From contig NZ_MKXB01000144.1 of the NCBI RefSeq assembly GCF_001865245.1, positions 137,993 to 183,197 of the forward strand: DNA of 45,205 nucleotides, written 5' to 3'. This document shows, piece by piece, positions 22,418-33,499 of this stretch; positions within the stretch are counted from its first letter, which is position 1; the number at the start of each line of letters is the position of its first letter. Below the pieces are notes generated by a model, which saw only the letters and a list, made by a program, of their open reading frames with translations, was not told the origin of the DNA and ran no database searches. Source of the stretch: Streptomyces sp. CC53. GTDB lineage: Bacteria > Actinomycetota > Actinomycetes > Streptomycetales > Streptomycetaceae. The position numbers and the translations under genes are program-made.

Positions 22418-22554
22418 GGAACGCGCGAGGGCGCGTCTGGTTCCGCGTACGGGCAGCGGCGTTCCGCTCGGGGCGCAGCCCGAGCCGGGTCCTCTTCAGG
22501 AGTGCGGCGCCGCCCGCCTCAGGCGGCAGGCGGCGGAAGCACGGTCGCATGCAT
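22418..22554 (-). promoter_or_regulatory. Structured 5' leader of the EamA gene
   Basis: Three stem-loops can be drawn on the minus strand: GCTCGGG/CCCGAGC (22466-22485), AGCGG-AACG-CCGCT (22455-22468, overlapping and so mutually exclusive with the first), and an interrupted GGAAC...GTTCC stem (22418-22444). Together with the hairpin over the ribosome-binding site and the leader peptide frame this looks like an attenuator. It does not match a riboswitch class that I can recognise by eye. Confidence 0.4.
22519..22554 (-). CDS. Possible leader peptide upstream of the EamA gene (MHATVLPPPAA)
   Basis: An 11-codon ORF encodes MHATVLPPPAA. Three consecutive prolines are a classic ribosome-stalling sequence. 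It starts 11 bases after the upstream EamA stop and ends just before the stem-loops of the leader. No strong Shine-Dalgarno sequence precedes its ATG, so translation would probably depend on coupling from the upstream gene. The reading is speculative. Confidence 0.3.
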   Translation of the reverse strand: MHATVLPPPAA

Positions 22555-22564
22555 GACCGGCACT

Positions 22565-23581
22565 CTACGGCGCGCCCTGGCGCGCGGACAACCGCCCCTC
22601 CCCCGGCAGCGGGGCGGGATCGCCCGCGGACGGCGCGGCGTCCGGGCGTGACCCGGCCACGGGTCCCGAGGGCGCCTTCGGCGCGGGCGACTGGGCGATG
22701 AATGCGCCTATCAGCACGAGCACACCGCCCGCGATCTGCGGCGTGGACAGGTGCTCCCCGAGCACGACCCACGCGAGCACGGTGGCGACGACCGCCTCCA
22801 GACAGGCCACCACTCCGGCCACCTGCGGGGAGAGCTTCCGCACGGAGACGATGCCGGTGACGTAGGCCAGGACGGTCGCGATCAGGACGATCCAGGCGAG
22901 CAGCGCCCAGGCGGGCACGCTCGTGCCGGCCACCGCGGCGGCGCCGCGCAGCACTTCGCCGTCCATGCCCCAGGGCCGTGCGACGACGGTCAGGACGGCG
23001 GCGCCGACGAGCAGCCCGTAGGCGATGACGCCGAGCGGGTCGGCGGGCTCAGCCTCGTCGCTGCCGTGGGCGGCCAGGATGAAGTAGCCGGCCTGGCAGA
23101 AGGCGGCGCACAGGGCGAGGGCGAGCCCGACGGCGTCGAAGCCGAGTCCGGCCCAGATCTCCACCACGCACGCGAGACCGCCGACGGCTAGGACCACGCC
23201 GAGTGCGGCGGCCCGCGTCACGGGGCGCCGCTGGACGAACCGGACCCAGCCGAGGACGAGCGCCGGGCCGAGGTACTCGATGAGGAGCGCGACCCCGACG
23301 GGTATGCGGGACAGCGCGGCGAAGTAGAACGCCTGCACGCCGGCCACGGCGAGCAACCCGAACCCGGCCAGCAAGGCGGGCCTGTGCCGCAGCAGGGCGC
23401 GGTGGCGCCAGGCCACGGGCAGCATCACCAACGCGGCGCCGGCCACCCTGAGCCACACCACGTGCAGCGGGTCGAGTCCCGCCTCGATGAGCGGTTTCGC
23501 CGCGACACCTGATCCGCCGAACGCGAACGCTGAGACCAGGGCCAGTCCCAGGCCGACGTTCCTCACCTGAGCCGTCTGCAT
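22565..23581 (-). CDS. EamA (DMT) family transporter, first of a tandem pair
   Basis: The 338-residue protein has ten predicted helices: 'NVGLGLALVSAFAFGGSGVAAKPLIEAGLDPLHVVWLRVAGAALVMLPVA', 'GFGLLAVAGVQAFYFAALSRIPVGVALLIEYLGPALVLGW', and the second-repeat end 'GVVACLEAVVATVLAWVVLGEHLSTPQIAGGVLVLIGAFIAQ'. It is close to the RhtA/YdcZ type of amino-acid or metabolite exporters, but substrate is not predictable. The ATG (MQTAQVRN...) is the first that makes sense with helix 1. It starts 23 bases after the Clp_N-domain gene and precedes another EamA gene, so the three may form an operon. It is only distantly similar to its neighbour. Confidence 0.88.
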   Translation of the reverse strand: MQTAQVRNVGLGLALVSAFAFGGSGVAAKPLIEAGLDPLHVVWLRVAGAALVMLPVAWRHRALLRHRPALLAGFGLLAVAGVQAFYFAALSRIPVGVALLIEYLGPALVLGWVRFVQRRPVTRAAALGVVLAVGGLACVVEIWAGLGFDAVGLALALCAAFCQAGYFILAAHGSDEAEPADPLGVIAYGLLVGAAVLTVVARPWGMDGEVLRGAAAVAGTSVPAWALLAWIVLIATVLAYVTGIVSVRKLSPQVAGVVACLEAVVATVLAWVVLGEHLSTPQIAGGVLVLIGAFIAQSPAPKAPSGPVAGSRPDAAPSAGDPAPLPGEGRLSARQGAP

Positions 23582-23604
23582 CGGCACATGATGACAGGCG
23601 GCGG

Positions 23605-24264
23605 TCAGGAGCGTAAAGGCGGTGACACCTGTTGAGACGGTGGTCGCCGCGGCCCGGCCTCCCGGCCTGTCCCAGCAGGCCCCGCGGTGCGCGTCACGCC
23701 TTCCGCCGGCCCGCCCCGCGGCGCCGGAACCGGCGTCGCGGCACGCGCCCGGTCGGCCGCCCGCGCAGGGTCGGCGCCCGCCCGGCGCAGCACGTCGACG
23801 GCCCGGCACGCCGGGTCGGCCAGGATCGCGGCGAACAGGTCGAGCGCGTCGGCTCGGACGGCTCCCCGCGCCCGGGCCTGCCGGAGGGCGCGCCTGGCCG
23901 CGGCCGCCGCCGCGGGCGACCACCCGGACCAGCCGGTCGGGCCGTCCTCGGGGACGCCGAGGCCAGGCTCCTCCACGGTCTCCTGCCAGCGCAGTCCGTA
24001 GCCGATGCTGCGCTGCACGAGGTAGCCGAGCACGCGGGCCGTCTGCGCCCCGTCACCGAGGGCGGCCCGTACGGCGGGCACCGACTCCAGCAGGGAGTGG
24101 AGGAGGTGCGCCGTGTCGATCTGGCGGTCCCCTGCTCGCGCCGCCCTACGCCGCGCACCGGAGACGACGGAGGCCGATTCGTCGGTGAAGCCGGGTTCGG
24201 TTCCGTCGAGCCGGCAGCCCGGCGATCCGGTGGACGTCGGCGCTTTCGGGGTGGAGCTGTGCAC
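23605..24264 (-). CDS. Clp N-terminal (Clp_N) domain protein without ATPase domain
   Basis: The 219-residue protein contains two Clp_N-like repeats: 'SGARRRAARAGDRQIDTAHLLHSLLESVPAVRAALGDGA' and 'AAAAARRALRQARARGAVRADALDLFAAILADPACRAVDVLRRAGAD'. No AAA+ module follows; the rest is a Pro/Arg/Gly-rich tail. Stand-alone Clp_N proteins of this kind are frequent in Streptomyces and are guessed to deliver or compete for substrates of the ClpC/ClpP protease. GAGGTGG precedes the GTG start. It heads a probable operon with two EamA transporters, an association with no obvious functional explanation. Confidence 0.82.
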   Translation of the reverse strand: MHSSTPKAPTSTGSPGCRLDGTEPGFTDESASVVSGARRRAARAGDRQIDTAHLLHSLLESVPAVRAALGDGAQTARVLGYLVQRSIGYGLRWQETVEEPGLGVPEDGPTGWSGWSPAAAAAARRALRQARARGAVRADALDLFAAILADPACRAVDVLRRAGADPARAADRARAATPVPAPRGGPAEGVTRTAGPAGTGREAGPRRPPSQQVSPPLRS

Positions 24265-24303
24265 GTTTCCACCTCATCAGCCGCGGCGTCGCCACGGGGA
24301 ACC

Positions 24304-24630
24304 ATGTGCGTGTCCCACGCAGGTCGGGCGCCTGCCCTGTCCCCTCCTCCTCAAGGAGGAGAGGGAGGCCGCGCCACGGGGGCGCACGCCGGCTCCTTTC
24401 ACGCCCCGGGGGCAACCGCGGTCGCCGGGGCGCTCGTCTGGCCCGTTGTGTTCTGGATGGTCGCCCTGCTCGCCCTGGACGGCCGGCAGTACGTCTACCG
24501 GGTGTACGCCCCGGACGACGCACGGCCGGGCGACCTGTTCTGGGCAGCCTTCCACTGCCACGACGAGCAGCGGCGACCGCGGGCGTCCGACGCGTTCGAC
24601 TCGGCCGAGATCTGGCGGGCGGTGCGCTGA
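24304..24630 (+). CDS. Hypothetical small membrane protein
   Basis: The 108-codon frame has a plausible second half: one membrane helix ('ALVWPVVFWMVALLALDG') followed by 'RQYVYRVYAPDDARPGDLFWAAFHCHDEQRRPRASDAFDSAEIWRAVR', with strong GC bias at third positions. The first 40 codons are low in quality and include a CTCCTCCTCAAGGAGGAG hairpin (24345-24362), so the true start may be a GTG or ATG near 24446-24458. No family is recognised. It is divergent from the Clp_N gene. Confidence 0.4.
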   Translation: MCVSHAGRAPALSPPPQGGEGGRATGAHAGSFHAPGATAVAGALVWPVVFWMVALLALDGRQYVYRVYAPDDARPGDLFWAAFHCHDEQRRPRASDAFDSAEIWRAVR

Positions 24631-24849
24631 TCCGCCGCCCTCGCCCCGCCGCCCGCAGCGTGCCCGCGCCGTCGGGGGCCGGCTGCCGCGCACCCCCGGC
24701 CGGAGCAGCGGTACGGCGGCGTCCGCGCGCCGGTCCGGCGGCCCGCTCGCCCCGTGCCGACCGGCGAACCGGTCCGCTGGCGTGCTCGCCCTGCGCCGAC
24801 CGGTCCAGTCACCGCGGATTGGCCTTGGCCGCCGGCGCTGCGGCACCTC

Positions 24850-24855
24850 TACGGT
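24850..24855 (+). promoter_or_regulatory. -10 element of the phzF-like gene (leaderless)
   Basis: TACGGT ends six bases before the ATG, and TTGGCC lies 19 bases upstream as a loose -35. No Shine-Dalgarno sequence is present. Confidence 0.45.
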
Positions 24856-24861
24856 CGGCCC

Positions 24862-25671
24862 ATGCGTATCCGAATCGTCGACGCCTTCACCGACCGCCCC
24901 TTCTCCGGCAACCCCGCGGGAGTGCTGCTCCTCGACGCGTTCCCCGACGACGGGTGGCTGCAGCGGGTCGCCGCGGAGGTCAACCTCTCCGAGACCGCCT
25001 TCGCGCACCCGCTGCCGGAGGGCGGCGACGCCGACTGGGCGCTGCGCTGGTTCACCCCGGTCGCCGAGGTGGACATGTGCGGCCACGCCACCCTCGCCAC
25101 CGCACACGTCCTGCGGACCACCGGCCGGGCCGCGGGCACCGTCCGGTTCGCGGCGCGCTGCGGGATCCTCACCACCGGGGACGGCGCCGACGGCGCGATC
25201 AGCATGGACTTCCCCACTTCGTCGCTGACGCCGGTGGAAGCACCGCACGGGCTCGCCGACGCCCTCGGCGCGGAGGTCCTGTCCGTGCACGACACTTCCG
25301 AGCACGTGGGCGACCTGCTCGTGGAGCTCCGTGACGAGGCGGCCGTGAGGTCCCTGGCGCCCGACCTGGCCGCGCTGGCCGCCCTGTCGAAGCGGGGCGT
25401 CATCGCCACGGCGCCGGCGGAGGACCCGGCGGGCGGCCACGACTTCGCGTCCCGGTGCTTCTTCCCACGGCTGGGCATCGACGAGGACCCGGTGACGGGC
25501 AGCGCACACACGGCACTGGCGCCCTTCTGGTCACGGCGGTTCGGCCGGGCCGAGCTGACCGGTCTCCAGGGCGGGTCCCGCACCGGCGTGGTGCGGACCG
25601 CGCTGCGCGGCGAGCGCACGCTGTTGACCGGGCACGCCGTGACGGTCCTGGACGGCGCCCTGCTCGCCTGA
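24862..25671 (+). CDS. PhzF-family epimerase/isomerase
   Basis: The 269-residue protein matches the PhzF family along its length: 'IVDAFTDRPFSGNPAGVLLLD', catalytic Glu44 in 'EVNLSETAFA', 'WFTPVAEVDMCGHATLATAHVL', and the second-half repeat 'RCFFPRLGIDEDPVTGSAHTALAPFW'. The two diaminopimelate-epimerase-like halves carry the conserved GNP and GHAT/GSAH loops. PhzF itself isomerises DHHA in phenazine synthesis, but most members, including this one without phenazine genes nearby, have unknown substrates. The start is set by the leaderless promoter. Monocistronic. Confidence 0.9.
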   Translation: MRIRIVDAFTDRPFSGNPAGVLLLDAFPDDGWLQRVAAEVNLSETAFAHPLPEGGDADWALRWFTPVAEVDMCGHATLATAHVLRTTGRAAGTVRFAARCGILTTGDGADGAISMDFPTSSLTPVEAPHGLADALGAEVLSVHDTSEHVGDLLVELRDEAAVRSLAPDLAALAALSKRGVIATAPAEDPAGGHDFASRCFFPRLGIDEDPVTGSAHTALAPFWSRRFGRAELTGLQGGSRTGVVRTALRGERTLLTGHAVTVLDGALLA

Positions 25672-25871
25672 CACCGCGGGCCGCCCTGCGCCGCGGGCCC
25701 TCGCCCAGTGCCCCTGCTGCCGCGGGGTGGGGGCCCGCTGCCCGCTGCCTCACCACGCGGGGAGCGGACCGGTCGGCACGCCACGGGCAGCGGAACAGCC
25801 GCCGGGCCGCGGGCGGTTGACTCCGCGGCCCCCGCCGCTGGACGGCATGGCGTCGGGGGCAGCAAGACCGG

Positions 25872-26690
25872 TCACGCCGTGGGCAGCCAGCCCACCTTCC
25901 CCGCGAGCAGCCCATACCCGACGAAGGCCACGATGTCGAGCAGCGCGTGCGCCACCACCAGCGGCCCGACGCGCCCCCAGCGCCGGTACAGCCACACGAA
26001 GACCACCCCCATCACCACGTTGCCGACGAAGCCGCCGACGCCCTGGTAGAGGTGGTACGAACCGCGCAGCACCGAGCTCGCCACCAGCGCCGCCGTCGGT
26101 GACCATCCCAACTGGTCGAGCCGGCGCAGCAGGTAGCCGACGACGATGACCTCCTCCACCACGGAGTTCTGGAGCGCGGAGAGGACGAGCACGGGGTACT
26201 TCCACCACACCTCCGGCAGGCTCTCCGGTACGACGGTGAGGTTGAACCCGCCGGCCCGGACGGCCAGGTAGAAGGCCAGACCCGTGCTGCCGATCCCGGC
26301 CGCGACCAGCGCGCCCCGCCGGAGGTCCTGCCACGGGGACAGCCGGTCGAAGCCGATGGCCCGCATCCCCGGGGCCCCCTCGCGGAGCAGCAGGTGCGCC
26401 ACCAGCACGACGGGGACGAGGGCGGTGGTGATGCCGAAGAGCTGCCAGGCCAGGTCCAGCCAGGGCCGACCGGGCGCGTACGAGCCGTTGAGCCTGGCCG
26501 CCTGTTCGCTGAGGCCGCCGGGCTTGGTCAGCGCGCCGACGAAGCTGATGACGGAGGACAAGGCGCTGGCGCCGAGCGAGAGCGCCAGCACGATGAGGGT
26601 CTCGGACCTCAGTGTCCGGCGCTCCGGTTCCTCGACCGTGCCCGTGACTCCCGGTGCCCCGCCGGTCCGTTCCCTGCGTCCTGCCCGCAC
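25872..26690 (-). CDS. CPBP family intramembrane metalloprotease (CAAX protease/Abi)
   Basis: From the chosen GTG the protein has 272 residues with about seven to eight helices. It carries the CPBP motifs: 'SVVEEVIVVGYLLRRL' (paired Glu), 'RGSYHLYQGVGGFVGNVVMGVVF' (His) and 'VVAHALLDIVAFVGY' (His-x3-Asp). These residues coordinate the catalytic metal within the membrane. Members cleave prenylated or membrane-bound substrates; some act in bacteriocin self-immunity. The start is uncertain: the frame is open far upstream, but residues before 'RSETLIVLALSLGASALS' are low in quality. GGAAGG lies 12 bases before this GTG. No partner is adjacent. Confidence 0.85.
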   Translation of the reverse strand: MRAGRRERTGGAPGVTGTVEEPERRTLRSETLIVLALSLGASALSSVISFVGALTKPGGLSEQAARLNGSYAPGRPWLDLAWQLFGITTALVPVVLVAHLLLREGAPGMRAIGFDRLSPWQDLRRGALVAAGIGSTGLAFYLAVRAGGFNLTVVPESLPEVWWKYPVLVLSALQNSVVEEVIVVGYLLRRLDQLGWSPTAALVASSVLRGSYHLYQGVGGFVGNVVMGVVFVWLYRRWGRVGPLVVAHALLDIVAFVGYGLLAGKVGWLPTA

Positions 26691-27054
26691 GCCGCGCCGC
26701 CTTCCGTCCGTGGTCCTGCGCCGTCCAGCTTGCCCGACGCGCCGCCCGGAGGTCTCCGTGGGCCACGGTCGGAGGCCGGCCCGGGCACAGACCGGGCACA
26801 CGAGCACGGAGCACAGGCGCGGGTCGCGGACTCTGCGCCCCGGCCCGGTCGCGCCGAGTGGCCGCCTGACCGCACGCGCCGACCGCGTGCGGTGCGTCAC
26901 CGCCGGCCACACGCGGCCCGCGGCTCCCAGCCCGACGGCCCTGCGCGGCGCCGAGCGGCCACCGCCTCCGCGTTCCACCGCCCGGAACGGCCACGGCGGG
27001 CGGCCGGCCGCGGTGCGGGAGCGGTCCGGCACGCCGGCCCCGCCCGGCCGCCGG
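26691..27054. other. Gene-free region between the CPBP protease and GCS2-family ligase genes
   Basis: About 360 bp with no supported gene. The translated frames are Arg/Pro-rich and lack domains. No hairpin that clearly terminates the GCS2-family gene was found. Confidence 0.5.
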
Positions 27055-28578
27055 TCAGCGCGAGCGCTGCGGCCGGGGCCCGGGACAACTGACCGGCCAG
27101 GTGTGCACCGGCTCGCCCCGCAGCGACAGCTCCTGGTAGCGCCGCGCGGTCGCCGCGAGCGCGGCGTCCCGCTCCAGACCCGCCTCGACGGCACGGTGGA
27201 AGGTCTCCACCTGCCAGGAGGCGCCGTTCACCCGGCGGCGGCACCGCTCCTCGATCACGCCGAGGGTGCGGTCGCGGTCGGCCGGTTCGACGCCCCAGGC
27301 GTCCAGGCCGGCGGCGGCCAGCGGCAGGAGCTCGTCGCGTACCAGCTTGACCGCGGGAACCGCGCTGACCCCGCTCCCGCGTCCGGGGCGCGGCCACCGC
27401 AGCTCGGCGTCCAGGCCGTGGCGGCAGGCCGCTTCGAAGTTGGCCGCCGCGTCGCCGAACGGCATGCGCTTCCACACCGGCCGGCTGTCCTCGGCGAGGG
27501 CCCGGACGAGTCCGTAGTAGAAGGCGGCGTTGGCGATCACGTCGTCGACGGTCGGCCCTGCGGGCAGCACCCTGTTCTCCACGCGCAGGTGCGGCACCCC
27601 GTCCACGACTCCGTACACCGGCCGGTTCCAGCGGTAGACGGTCCCGTTGTGCAGGACCAGCTCGTGCAGGGCAGGGGTCCCACCGTCGTCCAGGACCCGC
27701 AGCGGGTCCTGCTCGTCGCACAACGGCAGCAGCGCGGGGAAGTACCGCAGGTTCTCCTCGAACAGCTCGTACGGCGACTCCACCCAGCGCTCACCGAACC
27801 AGGTGCGGGGCCGCACGCCCTGCGACTTCAGTTCCGGCGGCCGGGTGTCGGTGGCCTGCTCGAAGAGCGGCGGCCGGGACTCGCGCCACACTTCGCGGCC
27901 GAAGAGGAAGGGAGCGTTCGCCCCGACGGCTATCTGTACGGCGGCCACGGCCTGCGCAGCGTTCCACACGTCCGCGAAGCGGCCCGGGGTGACCTGCAGG
28001 TGCAGTTGCACGGAGGTGCAGGCCGCCTCCGGTGTGATGGAGGCGGCCGTGCAGCTGAGCCGCTCCACGCCGTCGATGTCCAGGGAGAAGTCCTCGCCTC
28101 GCGACGTGAGGATCTGGTCGTTGAGCAGCAGGTAGCGGTCGCCGGACGAGATGTTGGCGAGGTCCACGTCCTGTCGCGTGAGGGTCGGCAGTATGCCGAT
28201 CATCACGATTCCGGCGCCCAGTTCCTCCGCCTTGCGGTGCGCGTAGCCGATCCCCGTTCGGAGTTCCTCGGCGAGCTGCGAGAAAACGTGACCGCCGAGC
28301 CGGTGCGGCGCCACGTTCAATTCCACGTTGAACATGCCGAGCTCCGTCTGGAAATCCCGGCTCGCGATGCGCTCCAGCACCGCGCCATTCATCATCCGGG
28401 GCAGCCCGTCGGCCCCGACGAGATTGAGCTCGATCTCGATGCCCATGAGATTGCGCGGACGGTCGAATCGCCGCTCGGCGAGCAGCCGCTCCAGCGCCTC
28501 CAGGCACTGTCGCAGCTTCCGGCGGTACGTCTGCCGATCCGCCAGGTCAAATGCCGCCGCCACGACCTTCTCCCCCAT
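27055..28578 (-). CDS. Glutamate-cysteine ligase family (GCS2-type) protein
   Basis: The 507-residue protein shows the GCS2 family motifs: 'RPRNLMGIEIELNLVGADG', 'FQTELGMFNVELNVAPHRLGG', 'GIVMIGILPTLTRQDV', 'SCTAASITPEAACTSVQLHLQV', 'VQIAVGANAPFLFGREVWRESRPPLFEQ' and 'GVPHLRVENRVLPAGPTVDDVIANAAFYYGLV'. These form an ATP-grasp-like carboxylate-amine ligase site. Streptomyces use mycothiol and not glutathione. This group is therefore likely to make a gamma-glutamyl or other amide product of unknown identity and is distinct from EgtA. The start is the ATG with AGGAGG at nine bases (MGEKVVAAAFDLADRQ...). It stands alone. Confidence 0.85.
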   Translation of the reverse strand: MGEKVVAAAFDLADRQTYRRKLRQCLEALERLLAERRFDRPRNLMGIEIELNLVGADGLPRMMNGAVLERIASRDFQTELGMFNVELNVAPHRLGGHVFSQLAEELRTGIGYAHRKAEELGAGIVMIGILPTLTRQDVDLANISSGDRYLLLNDQILTSRGEDFSLDIDGVERLSCTAASITPEAACTSVQLHLQVTPGRFADVWNAAQAVAAVQIAVGANAPFLFGREVWRESRPPLFEQATDTRPPELKSQGVRPRTWFGERWVESPYELFEENLRYFPALLPLCDEQDPLRVLDDGGTPALHELVLHNGTVYRWNRPVYGVVDGVPHLRVENRVLPAGPTVDDVIANAAFYYGLVRALAEDSRPVWKRMPFGDAAANFEAACRHGLDAELRWPRPGRGSGVSAVPAVKLVRDELLPLAAAGLDAWGVEPADRDRTLGVIEERCRRRVNGASWQVETFHRAVEAGLERDAALAATARRYQELSLRGEPVHTWPVSCPGPRPQRSR

Positions 28579-28886
28579 CGAAGGGTCCCTCCTCGCGTGG
28601 GTGGCACGCGGCACCGGCGCTCGCGTCCCGGACGATGATGCCCCGTCGGACCGATCCGTAACGCCCGCGCGGCCCGCCCTTTGCCGCTACGCTGACGCGG
28701 GCGCCCTCCGGCACATTCCGGAGGCATGAGTCTGCTAGCACATCACCTGCGGCGGCATGGTGAAAAACGCCGACGAGATCAAGCCGTCCCCGCCGCTAAT
28801 GACGGCCCTGGTAGCAGCGTCGAAACGTGGGGCGAATAGCCGGAAATACCCCTGAAACCCAGACGTGAACAAGGCGCGCTAGAGTC
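28579..28886. other. Divergent intergenic region between the GCS2-family gene and a hypothetical gene
   Basis: About 300 bp, AT-richer than its surroundings, as expected for promoter DNA. The rightward promoter is listed next. I see no trustworthy leftward -10/-35 pair. No gene is supported. Confidence 0.5.
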
Positions 28887-28915
28887 TTGACCAGATTATC
28901 GGCATCGACTAGCGG
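28887..28915 (+). promoter_or_regulatory. Promoter of the 193-aa hypothetical gene
   Basis: TTGACC and TAGCGG are separated by exactly 17 bases, a good principal-sigma match in an AT-rich pocket. It would give a 5' UTR of about 150 bases before the ATG at 29072. Confidence 0.55.
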
Positions 28916-29071
28916 AAACCTGCCGTGAACAGGTGTCGTATAAACTCCGTGCAGAGGCCGAGAATCGGCGCCGGGCGTGGCGCCCCGGGCGCCTCCTCCG
29001 CCCCGCTGCTGACAGCGTCGTCCGCACCCACCCGCGCATTCCCGTCTGTCTCGAGTGAGAGGCGACCCACC

Positions 29072-29653
29072 ATGCCGCTCCATGTCTCCCAGCCCCCCGC
29101 TGCTGCCCTGAACGCCGTCCTCACCGCGTTGGGATCGCCGGCGGCCCGTGAGTCCGGCACCCCCGCCCTGCGGTCCGTCCCTGGCCCGCTGAGCGCCGAC
29201 GCTCCGCTGCCGGTCCACGTCCTGTCCGCCACTCCCGCGGGGGCGGCGCCGAGCACCCGACTCGTCGGGTGGCGCTTCCTGATCCGGGGCGGCGAGCTGT
29301 CCCTGGCCGCGGCGGACGTGACGCCCGCGGCGGAGGGCTGGGTCTTCTCCCACTTCTGCGAGGGGCCGTACGTCGCGTCGACCGAGCGGGCCCTGCGTCA
29401 GGCGGAGGGGGCGCAGGCGCCCTGGCAGGCCCGGCTGCTGTCCGTGCCGGACCTGTACATGCTCACGCTCTGGCTGCACGGGAACACCGAAGCGGACCCG
29501 TCCGCGGGGTCACCGGCCCCAGAGGACCTGCTGATCCCCTTGGCGCCCGCGCCGCCCGGGATCGCCGCCCACCGCCCGCACCGGGTGGCGGACCTGCTGC
29601 CGCGGCTGGCCGTACGGCTCGTACCGCCCCCGCTTCTCGGCTCGACGGCCTGA
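29072..29653 (+). CDS. Hypothetical protein, 193 aa
   Basis: The frame begins MPLHVSQPPAAALNAVLTAL and includes 'LVGWRFLIRGGELSLAAADVTPAAEGWVFSHFCEGPYVASTERALRQAEG' and 'LLSVPDLYMLTLWLHGN', then 'LLIPLAPAPPGIAAHRPHRVADLLPRLAVRL'. It looks like a soluble globular alpha/beta protein with strong third-position GC. GAGAGG lies ten bases before the ATG. I do not recognise a family; no signal or membrane segment is seen. Confidence 0.7.
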   Translation: MPLHVSQPPAAALNAVLTALGSPAARESGTPALRSVPGPLSADAPLPVHVLSATPAGAAPSTRLVGWRFLIRGGELSLAAADVTPAAEGWVFSHFCEGPYVASTERALRQAEGAQAPWQARLLSVPDLYMLTLWLHGNTEADPSAGSPAPEDLLIPLAPAPPGIAAHRPHRVADLLPRLAVRLVPPPLLGSTA

Positions 29654-29711
29654 GGCCGCCGGGCTCCCGCCCGGGCACCACGCGTGACCCGCCGGCCCGT
29701 GCATGCCGTCG

Positions 29712-29747
29712 GGCTCCTCCCGCACCGACCGGGCGGCGGGAGGAGCC
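29712..29747 (+). terminator. Terminator after the 193-aa hypothetical gene
   Basis: GGCTCCTCCCGC pairs with GCGGGAGGAGCC over 12 bp around a 12-base loop, 58 bases past the stop codon. Confidence 0.7.
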
Positions 29748-29891
29748 GGCCCGGCCGGCAGGTGCGTCGCACCGGCACGGGGGCGGCGGGGCCGATGCTT
29801 CCCCGGTGGGCCACCGGGTCCGGGCACCGGCCGCCCCCGGGCGAAGCCGCGAGTCACCCGGTCCCGCGCCCTGAGGACGGTCCATCGCAGC

Positions 29892-29923
29892 GGTGCCCCG
29901 TGTCCACCCGGACGCGGGGCACC
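29892..29923. terminator. Second stem-loop downstream of the 193-aa gene
   Basis: GGTGCCCCGTGTCC pairs with GGACGCGGGGCACC with one mismatch around a 4-base loop. It may be a back-up terminator. Confidence 0.5.
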
Positions 29924-30180
29924 GGCACGTTCCGGTCCCTGGTCCGAGCGGACTAGTTCACTGCGGCCACGGTGAACCACCCGAAGAGGCCGGGGGGTTG
30001 CGTTGAACCATCCATGCGGGTGACACGTCCTTCAGCGGTAGGACGAGCTGTCGCGAAATCCCTGCGGAAGCACGCCCGTGGGGCAACACTGGGTACGGAC
30101 CAACCGAAAGACGGGGGGCGGCCATGAACACCGCGTCGAGCCGCAGGACACACTCCACACCGCAGCGAAAGAACCCTCCC

Positions 30181-30387
30181 ATGTGCCAGCACCAGCCACT
30201 CTGCCCGACCGCTGACTCCGCCGACCGGGAAGCCGCCCGGGTCGTGGCGCACCATCCCGAGCAGGGCTGGAGCCTGCTGTGCAACGGCGTCCTCCTCTTC
30301 GAGGACACCGGTGAGCTGTTGCCGGACGGCCAGATCATCGCGCCGCACCGGCCGCTCACGACGGCCCGGGTGACCACGGCCGCGTAG
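30181..30387 (+). CDS. DUF5999 family protein
   Basis: The 68-residue protein matches the Streptomyces DUF5999 family almost throughout: MCQHQPLCPTADSADREAAR, then 'VVAHHPEQGWSLLCNGVLLFEDTGELLPDGQIIAPHRPL'. The Cys/His-rich start (CQHQPLC) suggests metal binding, but no function is established. I place the start at the family-typical MCQHQP. An in-frame ATG at 30124 has a better ribosome-binding site and would add 19 basic residues. A strong terminator follows. Confidence 0.85.
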   Translation: MCQHQPLCPTADSADREAARVVAHHPEQGWSLLCNGVLLFEDTGELLPDGQIIAPHRPLTTARVTTAA

Positions 30388-30415
30388 GCGCCCGGCAGGG
30401 AGGCGACAACGGCGA

Positions 30416-30452
30416 GGGGCCGGTCCGGAGGTGTCACCTCCGGACCGGCCCC
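30416..30452 (+). terminator. Terminator after the DUF5999 gene
   Basis: A perfect 17-bp stem, GGGGCCGGTCCGGAGGT with its complement, closes a 3-base loop, 28 bases past the stop. It may act in both directions between the convergent DUF5999 and gcvP genes. Confidence 0.8.
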
Positions 30453-30493
30453 TGTGCATGCGGCGGTCGCCCGGCCCCCGCTCACGGCCGGTT

Positions 30494-30513
30494 GGACCGC
30501 CTCGGGGCGGTCC
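30494..30513 (-). terminator. Terminator candidate downstream of gcvP
   Basis: GGACCGCC and GGCGGTCC form an 8-bp stem with a TCGG loop. A second stem, GGCCGCAC-CGGC-GTGCGGCC, lies immediately to the right, between this one and the gcvP stop. Confidence 0.55.
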
Positions 30514-30550
30514 GGCCCCTGGCCGCACCGGCGTGCGGCCGGGGCGCGGG

Positions 30551-33436
<2,886 letters not shown>

Positions 33437-33499
33437 GTACGGGGGCCTCCTGGTCGTAGCGACCTGCGAGGGGCACCGCGGCGCGGGTGCCCGGACGGC

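Larger units (their letters stand above)
29654..30180. other. Gene-free region with two hairpins upstream of the DUF5999 gene
   Basis: No gene is supported. It contains two stem-loops (next entries). GGGTAC at 30091-30096 resembles the -10 of Streptomyces SigB-type stress promoters, though no matching GnnT element is seen at 14-16 bases. An ATG at 30124 with a G-rich site upstream could be an alternative DUF5999 start. Confidence 0.45.

Noticed and set aside
22418..22554. Guanidine (mini-ykkC) or other known riboswitch before the EamA gene
   Set aside because: Twin ACGR-loop hairpins are absent; the only tetraloop found is AACG, so I keep it as an unclassified leader.
26284..28638. A 784-codon plus-strand frame opposite the GCS2-family ligase gene
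   Set aside because: Composition and lack of motifs mark it as an antisense shadow of a clear family member.
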